Below, one piece after another: positions 1-6,120 of a stretch of DNA of 6,277 bases. A program made the position numbers and the translations under genes. The DNA comes from an uncultured Eubacteriales bacterium (GTDB taxonomy: Bacteria; Bacillota; Clostridia; Peptostreptococcales; Anaerovoracaceae). Location: NCBI GenBank assembly GCA_902796875.1, contig CADBQT010000171.1, positions 1 to 6,277 on the forward strand. The letters are read 5' to 3'. Numbering within the stretch: the stretch's first letter is position 1; every line of letters begins with the position of its first letter. Below the pieces are notes generated by a model. It had not been told where the DNA came from. It saw only the letters and a program-made list of their open reading frames with translations, and ran no database searches.

Positions 1-101
<101 letters not shown>

Positions 102-118
102 TAAATCAGTCCAATAAT

Positions 119-201
119 GAACAAATAATGTATTTGTTCCGGCAACTGGTCCTCGCGACAGGTCGCTGCGGAGGTTGCCTGCACAAACACATTATGTGTT
201 C
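119..201. repeat. 83-nt imperfect long inverted repeat (hairpin) in the rpmJ-rpsM gap
   Basis: Bases 119-146 pair with 174-201. I count 24 Watson-Crick pairs out of 28, with mismatches at 124/196, 132/188, 138/182 and 140/180. The outer 13 bp (119-131 with 189-201) have a single mismatch. The 27-nt loop can fold further (152-154 with 171-173, and 155-158 with 163-166). Each AT-rich arm is also locally palindromic: 119-127 is a perfect match to 131-139, and 186-191 to 195-200, so a three-hairpin fold competes with the long one. No T-tract follows, so it is not a simple terminator. It could be a small foldback (MITE-like) element, an mRNA processing site or a regulatory leader; the sequence alone does not decide. 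Confidence 0.8.
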
Positions 202-245
202 TTAAAAGTTACTCATTTATAACGAACATCCCGTTTATATTACGA

Positions 246-264
246 CTTGCTGTGGTAAGGCAAG
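246..264 (+). other. Small stem-loop in the rpsM leader
   Basis: CTTGC (246-250) and GCAAG (260-264) are perfectly complementary around a 9-nt loop, about 30 nt upstream of the rpsM start codon and ahead of its AGGAGG. In E. coli the S4 protein represses the alpha operon by binding a structured leader at the rpsM start, and this operon also contains rpsD, so an S4-responsive leader is conceivable. I do not see a clear match to the E. coli pseudoknot. The stem is short and may be incidental. Confidence 0.3.
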
Positions 265-297
265 ACACGTGACGGAAGATGGGAACAGGAGGAAAAA

Positions 298-672
298 ATG
301 GCTCGTATAGCCGGTGTAGACTTACCAAATGAAAAAAGAATCGAAGCCGGACTGACCTACATCTATGGTATCGGTTGGTCGACTTCCCGGAAGATCCTGG
401 AGAAAACCGGAATCGATCCTTCGACGAGAGTCAAGGATCTGACGGAAGAAGAAGCGGGTAAGATCCGTAAGGTCATCGAATCCGACTACATGGTCGAGGG
501 TGACCTGAGAAGAGACGTGTCCATGAACATCAAGCGTCTCATGGAGATCGGATGTTACCGTGGTATCCGTCATCGTAGAAATCTGCCCGTCAGAGGACAG
601 AAGACGAAGACGAATGCCAGAACCCGTAAGGGTCCGAAGAAAACCGTTGGCAGAAAGAAAAAGGCTGAGTAA
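298..672 (+). CDS. rpsM: 30S ribosomal protein S13 (uS13)
   Basis: This gene encodes the 124-residue small-subunit protein S13, which sits in the head of the 30S subunit and contacts the P-site tRNA and the large subunit. The start [10 protein letters not shown] is canonical, the helix-turn-helix-like segment [14 protein letters not shown] is at residues 21-34, and the family signature running from [16 protein letters not shown] through NARTRKG is at about residues 85-112. The tail is lysine-rich (GRKKKAE). The start is fixed by AGGAGG at 287-292, five bases before ATG. The Trp in GIGWSTS is where many homologues carry a polar or basic residue, a small variation. It is the first gene after the long rpmJ-rpsM gap, so it may begin its own transcript. 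Confidence 0.98.
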   Translation: MARIAGVDLPNEKRIEAGLTYIYGIGWSTSRKILEKTGIDPSTRVKDLTEEEAGKIRKVIESDYMVEGDLRRDVSMNIKRLMEIGCYRGIRHRRNLPVRGQKTKTNARTRKGPKKTVGRKKKAE

Positions 673-687
673 AGGAGGTAGGCAGAT

Positions 688-1086
688 ATGGCAAAAGCAG
701 TAAAAAAAGCCGTTCGTAAAAAGAGAAAAGAACGCAAGAATGTTGAAAAAGGCCAGGCTCATATCCAGGCTACCTTTAACAATACACTCGTGACGCTGAC
801 CGACATGGCAGGAAACGCCCTGTCCTGGTCCAGCGCAGGGTCTCTGGGCTTCAGAGGCTCCAGAAAGTCCACGCCTTTCGCCGCCCAGTCGGCAGCGGAA
901 GAGGCTGCAAAGGCAGCCATGGAGCATGGACTGAAAACCGTTGAAGTTTACGTGAAGGGTCCCGGATCCGGCAGAGAAGCTGCGATCAGAGCACTCCAGA
1001 CGGCAGGTCTGCAGATCACGATGATCAAGGACATCACGCCGATCCCGCATAATGGATGCCGGCCGCCGAAGCGTAGAAGAGTCTGA
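688..1086 (+). CDS. rpsK: 30S ribosomal protein S11 (uS11)
   Basis: S11 is a platform protein of the 30S subunit that binds 16S rRNA near the mRNA exit. The 132-residue product has the basic N-terminus [18 protein letters not shown], the core blocks [12 protein letters not shown] and [17 protein letters not shown], the [16 protein letters not shown] block and the characteristic C-terminus [17 protein letters not shown]. Length is normal for the family. The Shine-Dalgarno AAAGGAGGT (671-679) overlaps the rpsM stop codon and lies 8 nt before the ATG, and the gap to rpsM is 15 nt, so the two genes are co-transcribed and probably translationally coupled. Confidence 0.98.
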   Translation: MAKAVKKAVRKKRKERKNVEKGQAHIQATFNNTLVTLTDMAGNALSWSSAGSLGFRGSRKSTPFAAQSAAEEAAKAAMEHGLKTVEVYVKGPGSGREAAIRALQTAGLQITMIKDITPIPHNGCRPPKRRRV

Positions 1087-1101
1087 TGGGAGGAGATTAA
1101 G

Positions 1102-1692
1102 ATGGCAGTAAATAGAGATCCGATTTTAAAGAAGTGCAGAGCGCTGCAGATCGACCCCAGTCACATGGGAATCTTCAAGGAATCCAAGAGGGCTCCTCAC
1201 GGCAACGGCCGTCGGAAGATGAGTGACTACGGGCTCCAGCTGAGAGAAAAGCAGAGAGCGAAATTCATCTATGGCGTTCTGGAAAACCAGTTCAGAAATA
1301 CCTTTGATAAGGCTTCCAAGATGAGCGGCATCACCGGTGAAAACCTCCTGATCCTTCTGGAGGAAAGACTGGATAACGTCGTCTATCGCATGGGCCTTTG
1401 CACGACCCGCCGCGAGGCGAGACAGCTGGTGGGCCACGGCCACTACACGGTAAACGGCAAGAAGGTCAACATTCCTTCCTACCGCGTGAAGCCCGGTGAT
1501 GTGGTCAAGGTCAAGGAGAAGAGCCAGAGCTCTCCCAAATTCAAGGAAATCAAGGAGATGGAAGTCGGGATCCCCGGATGGCTTTCCGTCGATCGTGAAA
1601 AGCTGGAGGGCACGGTGCTTGCCGCCCCCACCAGAGATCAGATCGATACCCCCATCGAGGAGCACCTGATCGTCGAGCTGTACTCCAAGTAA
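1102..1692 (+). CDS. rpsD: 30S ribosomal protein S4 (uS4), zinc-free form
   Basis: S4 nucleates assembly of the 30S body by binding the 5' domain of 16S rRNA. The 196-residue product has the N-terminal domain [16 protein letters not shown] and an S4 RNA-binding domain at roughly residues 88-150 ([20 protein letters not shown], then [19 protein letters not shown]). Only one cysteine (Cys12) is present in the N-terminal region, so the CxxC-type zinc knuckle of the zinc-binding paralogue is absent. The Shine-Dalgarno GGGAGGAG is at 1088-1095. The position between rpsK and rpoA is as in E. coli and many Clostridia, and unlike Bacillus, where rpsD lies elsewhere. In E. coli S4 autoregulates this operon; whether it does here cannot be told. 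Confidence 0.98.
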   Translation: MAVNRDPILKKCRALQIDPSHMGIFKESKRAPHGNGRRKMSDYGLQLREKQRAKFIYGVLENQFRNTFDKASKMSGITGENLLILLEERLDNVVYRMGLCTTRREARQLVGHGHYTVNGKKVNIPSYRVKPGDVVKVKEKSQSSPKFKEIKEMEVGIPGWLSVDREKLEGTVLAAPTRDQIDTPIEEHLIVELYSK

Positions 1693-1707
1693 GAAAAGGA
1701 GGTTCCA

Positions 1708-2655
1708 ATGATTGAAATCGAAAAACCGGCAATCGAATGTATCTATGACGGAGAAGATCCGAATTACGGGAAGTTTGTCGTCGAACCTCTGGAGAGAGGA
1801 TATGGAACCACCCTGGGCAACAGCCTGCGGCGTATCCTTCTCAGTTCTCTGCCCGGCGTCGCTGTGACCTCGGTCAAGATCGACGGAGTGAAGCACGAAT
1901 TCTCCACGATCCCCGGCGTCAAGGAAGATGTCACAGAGATCATCCTGAACCTGAAGAAGCTGGCCATCCGGCTGAACAACGAAAACGAGAAGCGCGTCAT
2001 CATCAGCGAGGTGGGACCGAAGGAAGTCACGGCTGCGGATATCCTGGTGGATTCCGACATCGAGATCTTCAACCCGGATCTGCACATCGCTCAGCTGGAC
2101 GAGAACGCCACTCTGGTCATGGAGATCACCATGGAGAGAGGCAGAGGCTATGTTCCGGCGGAGATGAACAAGGATGAGAACACGCCGATTTCCGTCATCC
2201 CCACCGACTCCATCTATACTCCCGTGCGAAAGGTCAACTTCACCGTGGAGAATACCCGTGTCGGCCAGGTGACGGACTACGACAAGCTTATCCTGGAGAT
2301 CTGGACGGATGGATCCGTGACCCCCAGCGAGGGCGTCTCCATCGGTGCCAAGATCATGCAGGAGCACCTGAACCTGTTCGTCGAACTGAACGATACGGCG
2401 GAAGGCATGGAGATCATGGTGGAGAAGGAAGAGAACCAGAAGGAGAAGGCTCTGGAGATGACCATCGAAGAGCTGGAACTGTCGGTCCGTTCCTTCAACT
2501 GCCTGAAGCGGGCAGCGATCAACACCGTGGAAGAGCTCACCCACAAGAGCGAAGAAGACATGATGAAGGTCAGAAACCTGGGCAAAAAGTCTCTTGACGA
2601 AGTCAAGAAGAAACTCGAGGAACTGGGCCTTTCCCTGAGACAGGGCGACGAATAA
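1708..2655 (+). CDS. rpoA: DNA-directed RNA polymerase subunit alpha
   Basis: Alpha dimerises to scaffold assembly of RNA polymerase, and its C-terminal domain contacts UP-element DNA and activators. The 315-residue product has the N-terminal domain with [20 protein letters not shown] at residues 23-42 and [12 protein letters not shown] shortly after. A charged linker follows ([13 protein letters not shown], about residues 230-245), then the helix-hairpin-helix C-terminal domain. Residues matching the E. coli DNA contacts are present, shifted by four: Arg261, Asn264, Cys265, Lys267, Lys294, Ser295 and Glu298. The Shine-Dalgarno AAAGGAGG is at 1695-1702, five bases before ATG. The gene follows rpsD by 15 nt. 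Nothing is missing and the length is normal. Confidence 0.98.
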   Translation: MIEIEKPAIECIYDGEDPNYGKFVVEPLERGYGTTLGNSLRRILLSSLPGVAVTSVKIDGVKHEFSTIPGVKEDVTEIILNLKKLAIRLNNENEKRVIISEVGPKEVTAADILVDSDIEIFNPDLHIAQLDENATLVMEITMERGRGYVPAEMNKDENTPISVIPTDSIYTPVRKVNFTVENTRVGQVTDYDKLILEIWTDGSVTPSEGVSIGAKIMQEHLNLFVELNDTAEGMEIMVEKEENQKEKALEMTIEELELSVRSFNCLKRAAINTVEELTHKSEEDMMKVRNLGKKSLDEVKKKLEELGLSLRQGDE

Positions 2656-2677
2656 TCAAAGTAAGGAGGAAGCAGAA

Positions 2678-3019
2678 ATGCCAGGATATAGAAAGTTAGG
2701 CAGAGATTCCGCTCATCGTAAGGCAATGCTGAGAAATCTTGTCACCGATCTGTTCAGAGAGGGCAGGATCACCACCACCGACACGAGAGCGAAAGAGGCC
2801 AGAAGACAGGCGGAGAAGATGATCACTCTGGCCAAGAGAGGTGATCTTCACGCGAGAAGACAGGCGCTGGCGTACATCTACGACGAGTCCGTCGTGACCA
2901 AACTCTTCGAGGAGATCGCGCCGGGATATTCCGACCGTCAGGGAGGATACACCCGGATCCTCAAGCTGGGTCCCCGTCAGGGAGACAACGCGGAAATGGT
3001 GTTCCTGGAGCTGGTCTAG
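2678..3019 (+). CDS. rplQ: 50S ribosomal protein L17 (bL17)
   Basis: L17 is a large-subunit protein near the peptide exit tunnel. The 113-residue product has the canonical N-terminus [20 protein letters not shown], the block [20 protein letters not shown] and the C-terminal [20 protein letters not shown], which is the short form common in Firmicutes. AAGGAGG (2663-2669) lies 8 nt before the ATG, and the gap to rpoA is 22 nt. It is the last gene of the operon: an intrinsic terminator begins 25 nt after the stop. In many Firmicutes the next genes would be the ecfA-ecfA-ecfT cobalt/vitamin transporter genes and truA; they are not here. Confidence 0.98.
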   Translation: MPGYRKLGRDSAHRKAMLRNLVTDLFREGRITTTDTRAKEARRQAEKMITLAKRGDLHARRQALAYIYDESVVTKLFEEIAPGYSDRQGGYTRILKLGPRQGDNAEMVFLELV

Positions 3020-3043
3020 ACACCTGTCAATGAATCTTGAAAT

Positions 3044-3090
3044 AACCTCCCGTTTCTGTTATCCTACGGAAACGGAAGGTTTTTTCTTTT
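3044..3090 (+). terminator. Intrinsic terminator of the rpsM-rplQ operon
   Basis: AACCT-C-CCGTTTC (3044-3056) pairs with GAAACGG-A-AGGTT (3069-3081), a 12-bp stem broken by one C/A mismatch, with a 12-nt loop. The T-tract runs from 3080 to 3085 and continues as CTTTT to 3090. It lies just after rplQ and before the next promoter, so it separates the housekeeping operon from the downstream genes. Confidence 0.92.
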
Positions 3091-3099
3091 GATTACCGG

Positions 3100-3108
3100 T
3101 GATAGAAT
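3100..3108 (+). promoter_or_regulatory. Extended -10 promoter motif abutting the PTS EIIC-like gene
   Basis: TGATAGAAT matches the extended -10 consensus TGnTATAAT with one difference. No good -35 is visible; the sequence 17 nt upstream is the terminator T-tract. The motif ends 8 nt before the ATG at 3117, so transcription would be expected to start at about 3114-3117, on or next to the start codon. The call rests on motif match and on the need for a promoter after the terminator. Confidence 0.45.
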
Positions 3109-3116
3109 AGATTAAA

Positions 3117-4208
3117 ATGGGGAAAACTGAACAAAAGCGGGAAGGCTTCAAGGCCTTTCTGGAGAGGAAGAATATCGTCATTGCGCCCAGGAGGTATCTC
3201 CACGATTCCATGTCCGCCATGGGTGTGGCGCTCTTTGCCTCCATGGTCATCGGACTGATCTTTACCACCATCGGCGAGCAGCTGGCTCTCCTGTGGGAAG
3301 GATCGGTGGTGGCCCATTTTCTCATCGTTGTCGGCGGCTTTGCCATCAACATGATGGGACCGGCCATCGGGATCGCCATTGCCTTTACATTGGATGCGCC
3401 CATGCTGGTCGTGGTCGCCACGGCGGCGGTGGGACAGATGGGAGCCCAGTTCTCCGGCTTTGGGATCGAGACCCAGGGGGGACCGGGAGGCGCCTTCATC
3501 GCCGCTATCTTTGCGGTGGAATTCGGGAAGCTGGTCTCCAAGGAGACCAAGCTGGACACCATCGTCACCCCGGCGGTCACCCTGATCGTCGGCGGCATCG
3601 TGGCCAAGTTCGCCGGACCCTTCGTAGGCTGGCTCATGGAGCTTCTGGGGCAGGTGGTCAACGCATCCACCAACTGGCATCCCTTCCTGTTCAGCATCAT
3701 CATCTCGGTGGTCATGGGCCTTCTGCTCACCTTCCCGCCGGTATCCAGCGCGGCCTTCAGCATCATGCTGGGTCTTTCGGGACTGGCTGCCGGAGCGGCG
3801 ACGGCGGGCTGCTGCGCCCAGATGATTGGGTTTGCGGCATGCAGTTATAAAGTAAACAGATTTCCCGGCTTCGTGATCCAGGGCATCGGCACGTCCATGA
3901 TCCAGATGTCCAACATCATCAAGAAGCCGGCCATATGGATCCCGCCCACATTGACAGCGGCTATCATGGGTCCCATCAGCACATGCGTCTTCCACATGAC
4001 CAACAATCCGGAAGGAGCAGGGATGGGGACCTCCGGGCTGGTAGGGCAGATCATGGCCCTTTCCGACATGGGCTTTTCCTGGTCCGTCCTGGGACAGGTG
4101 CTGTTGGTCCACATCGTCCTTCCGGCGATCCTGGCCATCACCATCAACCGGATCATGATCCGCATGGGCATCGTGGAATATGAGGACTACCGTCTGGCGG
4201 TCGTATAA
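3117..4208 (+). CDS. PTS EIIC-like membrane protein, PfoR family (PTS_EIIC_2)
   Basis: The 363-residue product is a polytopic membrane protein resembling the PTS_EIIC_2/PfoR family. PfoR was named for an effect on perfringolysin O expression in Clostridium perfringens, and its substrate is unsettled. A charged N-terminus (1-30) precedes hydrophobic spans near 33-53, 66-91, 95-111, 125-140, 148-180, 190-206, 212-242, 276-294 and 322-348. Family-like blocks are PPVSSAAFSIMLGL (207-220), GIGTSMIQMSNIIKKP (256-271), IPPTLTAAIMGPISTC (275-290) and GMGTSGLVGQIMAL (302-315). No EIIA or EIIB domain is fused or adjacent, so sugar transport by phosphorylation would need partners elsewhere. The ATG at 3117 is the first in frame after the stop at 3108. 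It lacks a Shine-Dalgarno, but the N-terminus NIVIAPRRYLHDSMSAMG fits the family, so a later start is unlikely. Confidence 0.85.
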   Translation: MGKTEQKREGFKAFLERKNIVIAPRRYLHDSMSAMGVALFASMVIGLIFTTIGEQLALLWEGSVVAHFLIVVGGFAINMMGPAIGIAIAFTLDAPMLVVVATAAVGQMGAQFSGFGIETQGGPGGAFIAAIFAVEFGKLVSKETKLDTIVTPAVTLIVGGIVAKFAGPFVGWLMELLGQVVNASTNWHPFLFSIIISVVMGLLLTFPPVSSAAFSIMLGLSGLAAGAATAGCCAQMIGFAACSYKVNRFPGFVIQGIGTSMIQMSNIIKKPAIWIPPTLTAAIMGPISTCVFHMTNNPEGAGMGTSGLVGQIMALSDMGFSWSVLGQVLLVHIVLPAILAITINRIMIRMGIVEYEDYRLAVV

Positions 4209-4253
4209 AGGGAGCAGAAAACGTAAGGGGAGAAGAGAAAGGCAGGTACAGCA

Positions 4254-4898
4254 ATGCCGGCAGGAAAGAACATGGAAGCCACCCGGCCCTTCGTCCGGGC
4301 AAACGATCTTAGAGATACGATCATTTACGATATCGTGGATCTGGAGTGGAACATGTACACCCAGATGAAAGCCGACCAGGGGACCCCGGCGGATCCCGAC
4401 GGATATGAGGCTTTCTATCAGGTGCGGTACAGCCAGCACAGCGCCATGAACTCGGACACTCTGGGCATGTACCGGAGCGATCTGAATACGGCCATGCACA
4501 CCGGCCGGAATTTAATGAAGGAAAAATACGATTACATGAGGAGCCCGGAAACCTTCGCCGTGGACCCGGAGATCAAAGATCTGGTGGAGGAAGCGGCAGT
4601 AGCCATGAAGGCTTCCCACGAGAAGTTCGCCGCCAGTTACCCGGCCTTGGCTCAGGCGGGCCATGCTCTGGACGCAGAAGAAGGAACGGTCTCCATCGAT
4701 GTCTACATCCGCAGCGAGCTGGTGAACCGGACCGATACCGTTCTTCAGATGCTCGCCCGGGACGTGCGCCTGAATCCGGACTATGTTCAAGATATCTTCG
4801 CCACCTTTGTCAGCTTCTTCGACCAGGACTCCCTGGATCAGGCAGAGGTTTTGGCCGCATCCCGCACCATGCAGCCCTGCCGGGGCGGGACAGCCTGA
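4254..4898 (+). CDS. DUF4125 family protein, function unknown
   Basis: The 214-residue soluble product (208 if it starts at the second ATG, 4272) resembles the DUF4125 family. Visible family-type blocks are IVDLEWNMYTQM (27-38), FYQVRYSQHSAM (54-65), the GRNLMKEKYDYM block (84-95) and the SIDVYIRSELVNRTDTVLQM stretch (147-166), which lines up with the family's ETYLRGEL-like segment. The Cys-Gln pair I associate with the region near residue 46 is replaced by Ala-Asp. There is no signal peptide or membrane segment. No biochemical function is established. It follows the EIIC-like gene by 45 nt without a visible terminator, so the two are probably one unit. Both starts are plausible: GGCAGG (4241-4246) precedes 4254, and AGGAAAG (4262-4268) precedes 4272. 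The gene ends 15 bp from the convergent reductase. Confidence 0.7.
   Translation: MPAGKNMEATRPFVRANDLRDTIIYDIVDLEWNMYTQMKADQGTPADPDGYEAFYQVRYSQHSAMNSDTLGMYRSDLNTAMHTGRNLMKEKYDYMRSPETFAVDPEIKDLVEEAAVAMKASHEKFAASYPALAQAGHALDAEEGTVSIDVYIRSELVNRTDTVLQMLARDVRLNPDYVQDIFATFVSFFDQDSLDQAEVLAASRTMQPCRGGTA
4874..4887 (+). repeat. 14-bp direct repeat, copy 1 (inside the 3' end of the DUF4125 gene)
   Basis: GCCCTGCCGGGGCG occurs here and again, identically, at 6124-6137. The copy lies in the last codons of the DUF4125 gene, encoding part of its QPCRGGTA tail. The motif can itself form a short GCCC/GGGC hairpin. Together the two copies bracket the reductase gene and its promoter. Confidence 0.6.
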
Positions 4899-4913
4899 GG
4901 ATAAGCAAAGGCT

Positions 4914-6044
4914 TTATCGGCCGAAGGCCTCCACGATCTCACCCATGATGTCCATAATGGGCAGCTTCTGGGGGCAGTGCTCCTCGCAGTGGCCGCACCG
5001 GACGCAGCTGGACGCAAGCTCCGTATCATCCATCCAGGTCAGATACTCCTCCTTCAGGGAGGGGTTTTTTTCATAGGCGTTCCAGTCGTTGATGAAGCGG
5101 ATCAGCCGTGGAATAGCCACGCCGGAGGGGCAGGGCATGCAGTAGCGGCACTCGGTGCAGCCGTATTTGATCAGTCCACGGTAGACTTCCGCCACCCGTT
5201 CGATCCGGGCAAGTTCCCCGGAGGTGAGGTCGGGAAGATCCTCCTTGGAGAAGAGCCGGATGTTCTGGTCCAGCTGCTCCATGGAACTCATGCCGCTTAA
5301 GATGGTGGTGACCTCCGGCCGGGCAGCCAGCCACTTGAATGCCCACTCCACCGGGGGGCGGTTTACCGGCGCTTCGTTCCAGATCTTCTGGACCTGATCC
5401 GGCACGGCGTCCGTGAGACGGCCTCCTTTAAGAGGCTCCATGATCACGACCCCGATGCCTTTGCTTGCTGCGTACTCCAGACCCGCCAGTCCCGCCTGAA
5501 ACTTCGTGTCCATGTAGTTCAGCTGGATCTGGCAGAAGTCCCAGGGGTAGTAGTCGATCACCTCTTCGAAGAGCTCGTATTTGTCATGAAAAGAGAACCC
5601 GATGTACCGGATCTTTCCCTCCGCCCGAAGCTCCTCCATGATGGGGAGGACGTTGCATTCCCTGGTGGTCTTCCAGTCCGCCTCGTTGACGGCGTGGACC
5701 AGATAAAGGTCGATGCAGTCCGTCTCCAGTCGTTCCAGCTGTTCCTCGGCGAATCGGCGGACGTCCGCCTCTTCCTTCACCAGCCAGATGGGTAGTTTGT
5801 CGGCCAGGAGGATCTTCTCCCGGTACCCGTCTTTAAAGGCTTTGCCGAAGATCCGCTCCGATTTGCCGCCGTGGTAGGTGTAGGCGGTGTCCAGGTAGTT
5901 GATGCCGCTGTCCACAGCGTGGCGGATCATCCGGATGGCTTCCGCCTCGTCCACTTCGCCGTTTTCCAGGGTGGGAAAGCGCATGCCTCCCAGGCCCAGA
6001 AGTGAAGTGCGTTCGTTGATCTTGGGAAATGTTCTGTTTAGCAT
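4914..6044 (-). CDS. Aldo/keto reductase with two C-terminal 4Fe-4S clusters
   Basis: The 376-residue cytoplasmic product has an N-terminal aldo/keto reductase (beta/alpha)8 barrel, a family that reduces carbonyls with NAD(P)H. The catalytic tetrad is visible as Asp52 (NYLDTAY), Tyr57 (AYTYHGGKSE), Lys83 (LADKLP) and His117 (LYLVHAV). After about residue 290 comes a ferredoxin-like extension with Cys296-299-302-305 (CTECRYCMPCP) and Cys347-350-353-357 (CVRCGHCEEHCP), enough for two 4Fe-4S clusters. Such fusions are typical of anaerobes, and their electron partner and substrate are generally unknown. I chose the ATG at 6044 over the in-frame ATG at 6068 because AGGAGG (6051-6056) lies 6 nt upstream of it and MLNRTFPKI begins like the family. 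It is a single gene convergent with DUF4125, with its own promoter. Confidence 0.93.
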   Translation of the reverse strand: MLNRTFPKINERTSLLGLGGMRFPTLENGEVDEAEAIRMIRHAVDSGINYLDTAYTYHGGKSERIFGKAFKDGYREKILLADKLPIWLVKEEADVRRFAEEQLERLETDCIDLYLVHAVNEADWKTTRECNVLPIMEELRAEGKIRYIGFSFHDKYELFEEVIDYYPWDFCQIQLNYMDTKFQAGLAGLEYAASKGIGVVIMEPLKGGRLTDAVPDQVQKIWNEAPVNRPPVEWAFKWLAARPEVTTILSGMSSMEQLDQNIRLFSKEDLPDLTSGELARIERVAEVYRGLIKYGCTECRYCMPCPSGVAIPRLIRFINDWNAYEKNPSLKEEYLTWMDDTELASSCVRCGHCEEHCPQKLPIMDIMGEIVEAFGR

Positions 6045-6050
6045 GATGTT

Positions 6051-6056
6051 CCTCCT
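6051..6056 (-). promoter_or_regulatory. Ribosome binding site that fixes the aldo/keto reductase start
   Basis: The minus strand reads AGGAGG here, six bases before the ATG at 6044-6042. The alternative in-frame ATG at 6068 has only a weak ACGGG ahead of it, so the shorter 376-residue protein is preferred. Confidence 0.85.
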
Positions 6057-6082
6057 CTGGATCTCCATCCCGTTTTACCTGC

Positions 6083-6100
6083 GTGGTGAGATTATACCAC
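6083..6100. promoter_or_regulatory. Candidate operator overlapping the reductase -10 element
   Basis: GTGGT (6083-6087) and ACCAC (6096-6100) form a 5-bp inverted repeat with an 8-bp AT-rich centre that contains most of the -10 box. A repressor bound here would block the promoter. The arms are short and partly GC-biased, so this may be chance. No adjacent regulator gene is in the window. Confidence 0.3.
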
Positions 6101-6120
6101 CCCGGCCCGGCCATTGTACA
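6091..6120 (-). promoter_or_regulatory. Promoter of the aldo/keto reductase gene
   Basis: On the minus strand a perfect -10 TATAAT (6096-6091) is preceded by TGG, giving an extended -10. TGTACA (6120-6115) matches the -35 consensus TTGACA at four of six positions with an 18-nt spacer. A start at about 6084 would leave a leader of about 40 nt before the ATG at 6044. The GC-rich spacer makes the AT-rich hexamers stand out. Confidence 0.8.

Noticed and set aside
213..241. AT-rich hexamers TATAAC (218-223) and TATATT (236-241) as rpsM promoters
   Set aside because: Neither has an acceptable -35 hexamer at 16-18 nt, so I do not call a promoter although one in this leader is possible.
322..1050. 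242-codon open frame on the minus strand over rpsM and rpsK
   Set aside because: Spans two certain ribosomal protein genes and their gap; no recognisable domain and no ribosome binding site.
1126..2544. 472-codon open frame on the minus strand, antisense to rpsD and rpoA
   Set aside because: It lies entirely opposite well-identified conserved genes, its translation is biased to His, Asp, Leu and Val as expected of a codon-bias shadow, and it matches no family I know.
4180..4368. 62-codon + strand frame bridging the EIIC-like and DUF4125 genes
   Set aside because: Arg/Lys-rich out-of-frame translation overlapping both genes with no ribosome binding site; a shadow frame.
3093..4499. 468-codon open frame on the minus strand, antisense to the EIIC-like and DUF4125 genes
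   Set aside because: Low-complexity His/Asp/Gly/Arg-rich translation typical of the complement of GC-rich membrane-protein codons; it also crosses two convincing + strand genes.
4919..4929. GGCC-GAA-GGCC hairpin at the 3' end of the reductase gene as a terminator
   Set aside because: It is only 4 bp, lies inside the coding sequence, and no T-tract follows on the minus strand.
6045..6068. Upstream ATG at 6068 as the start of the aldo/keto reductase
   Set aside because: It has no good ribosome binding site and adds MEIQRRNI, which overlaps the AGGAGG used by the ATG at 6044.
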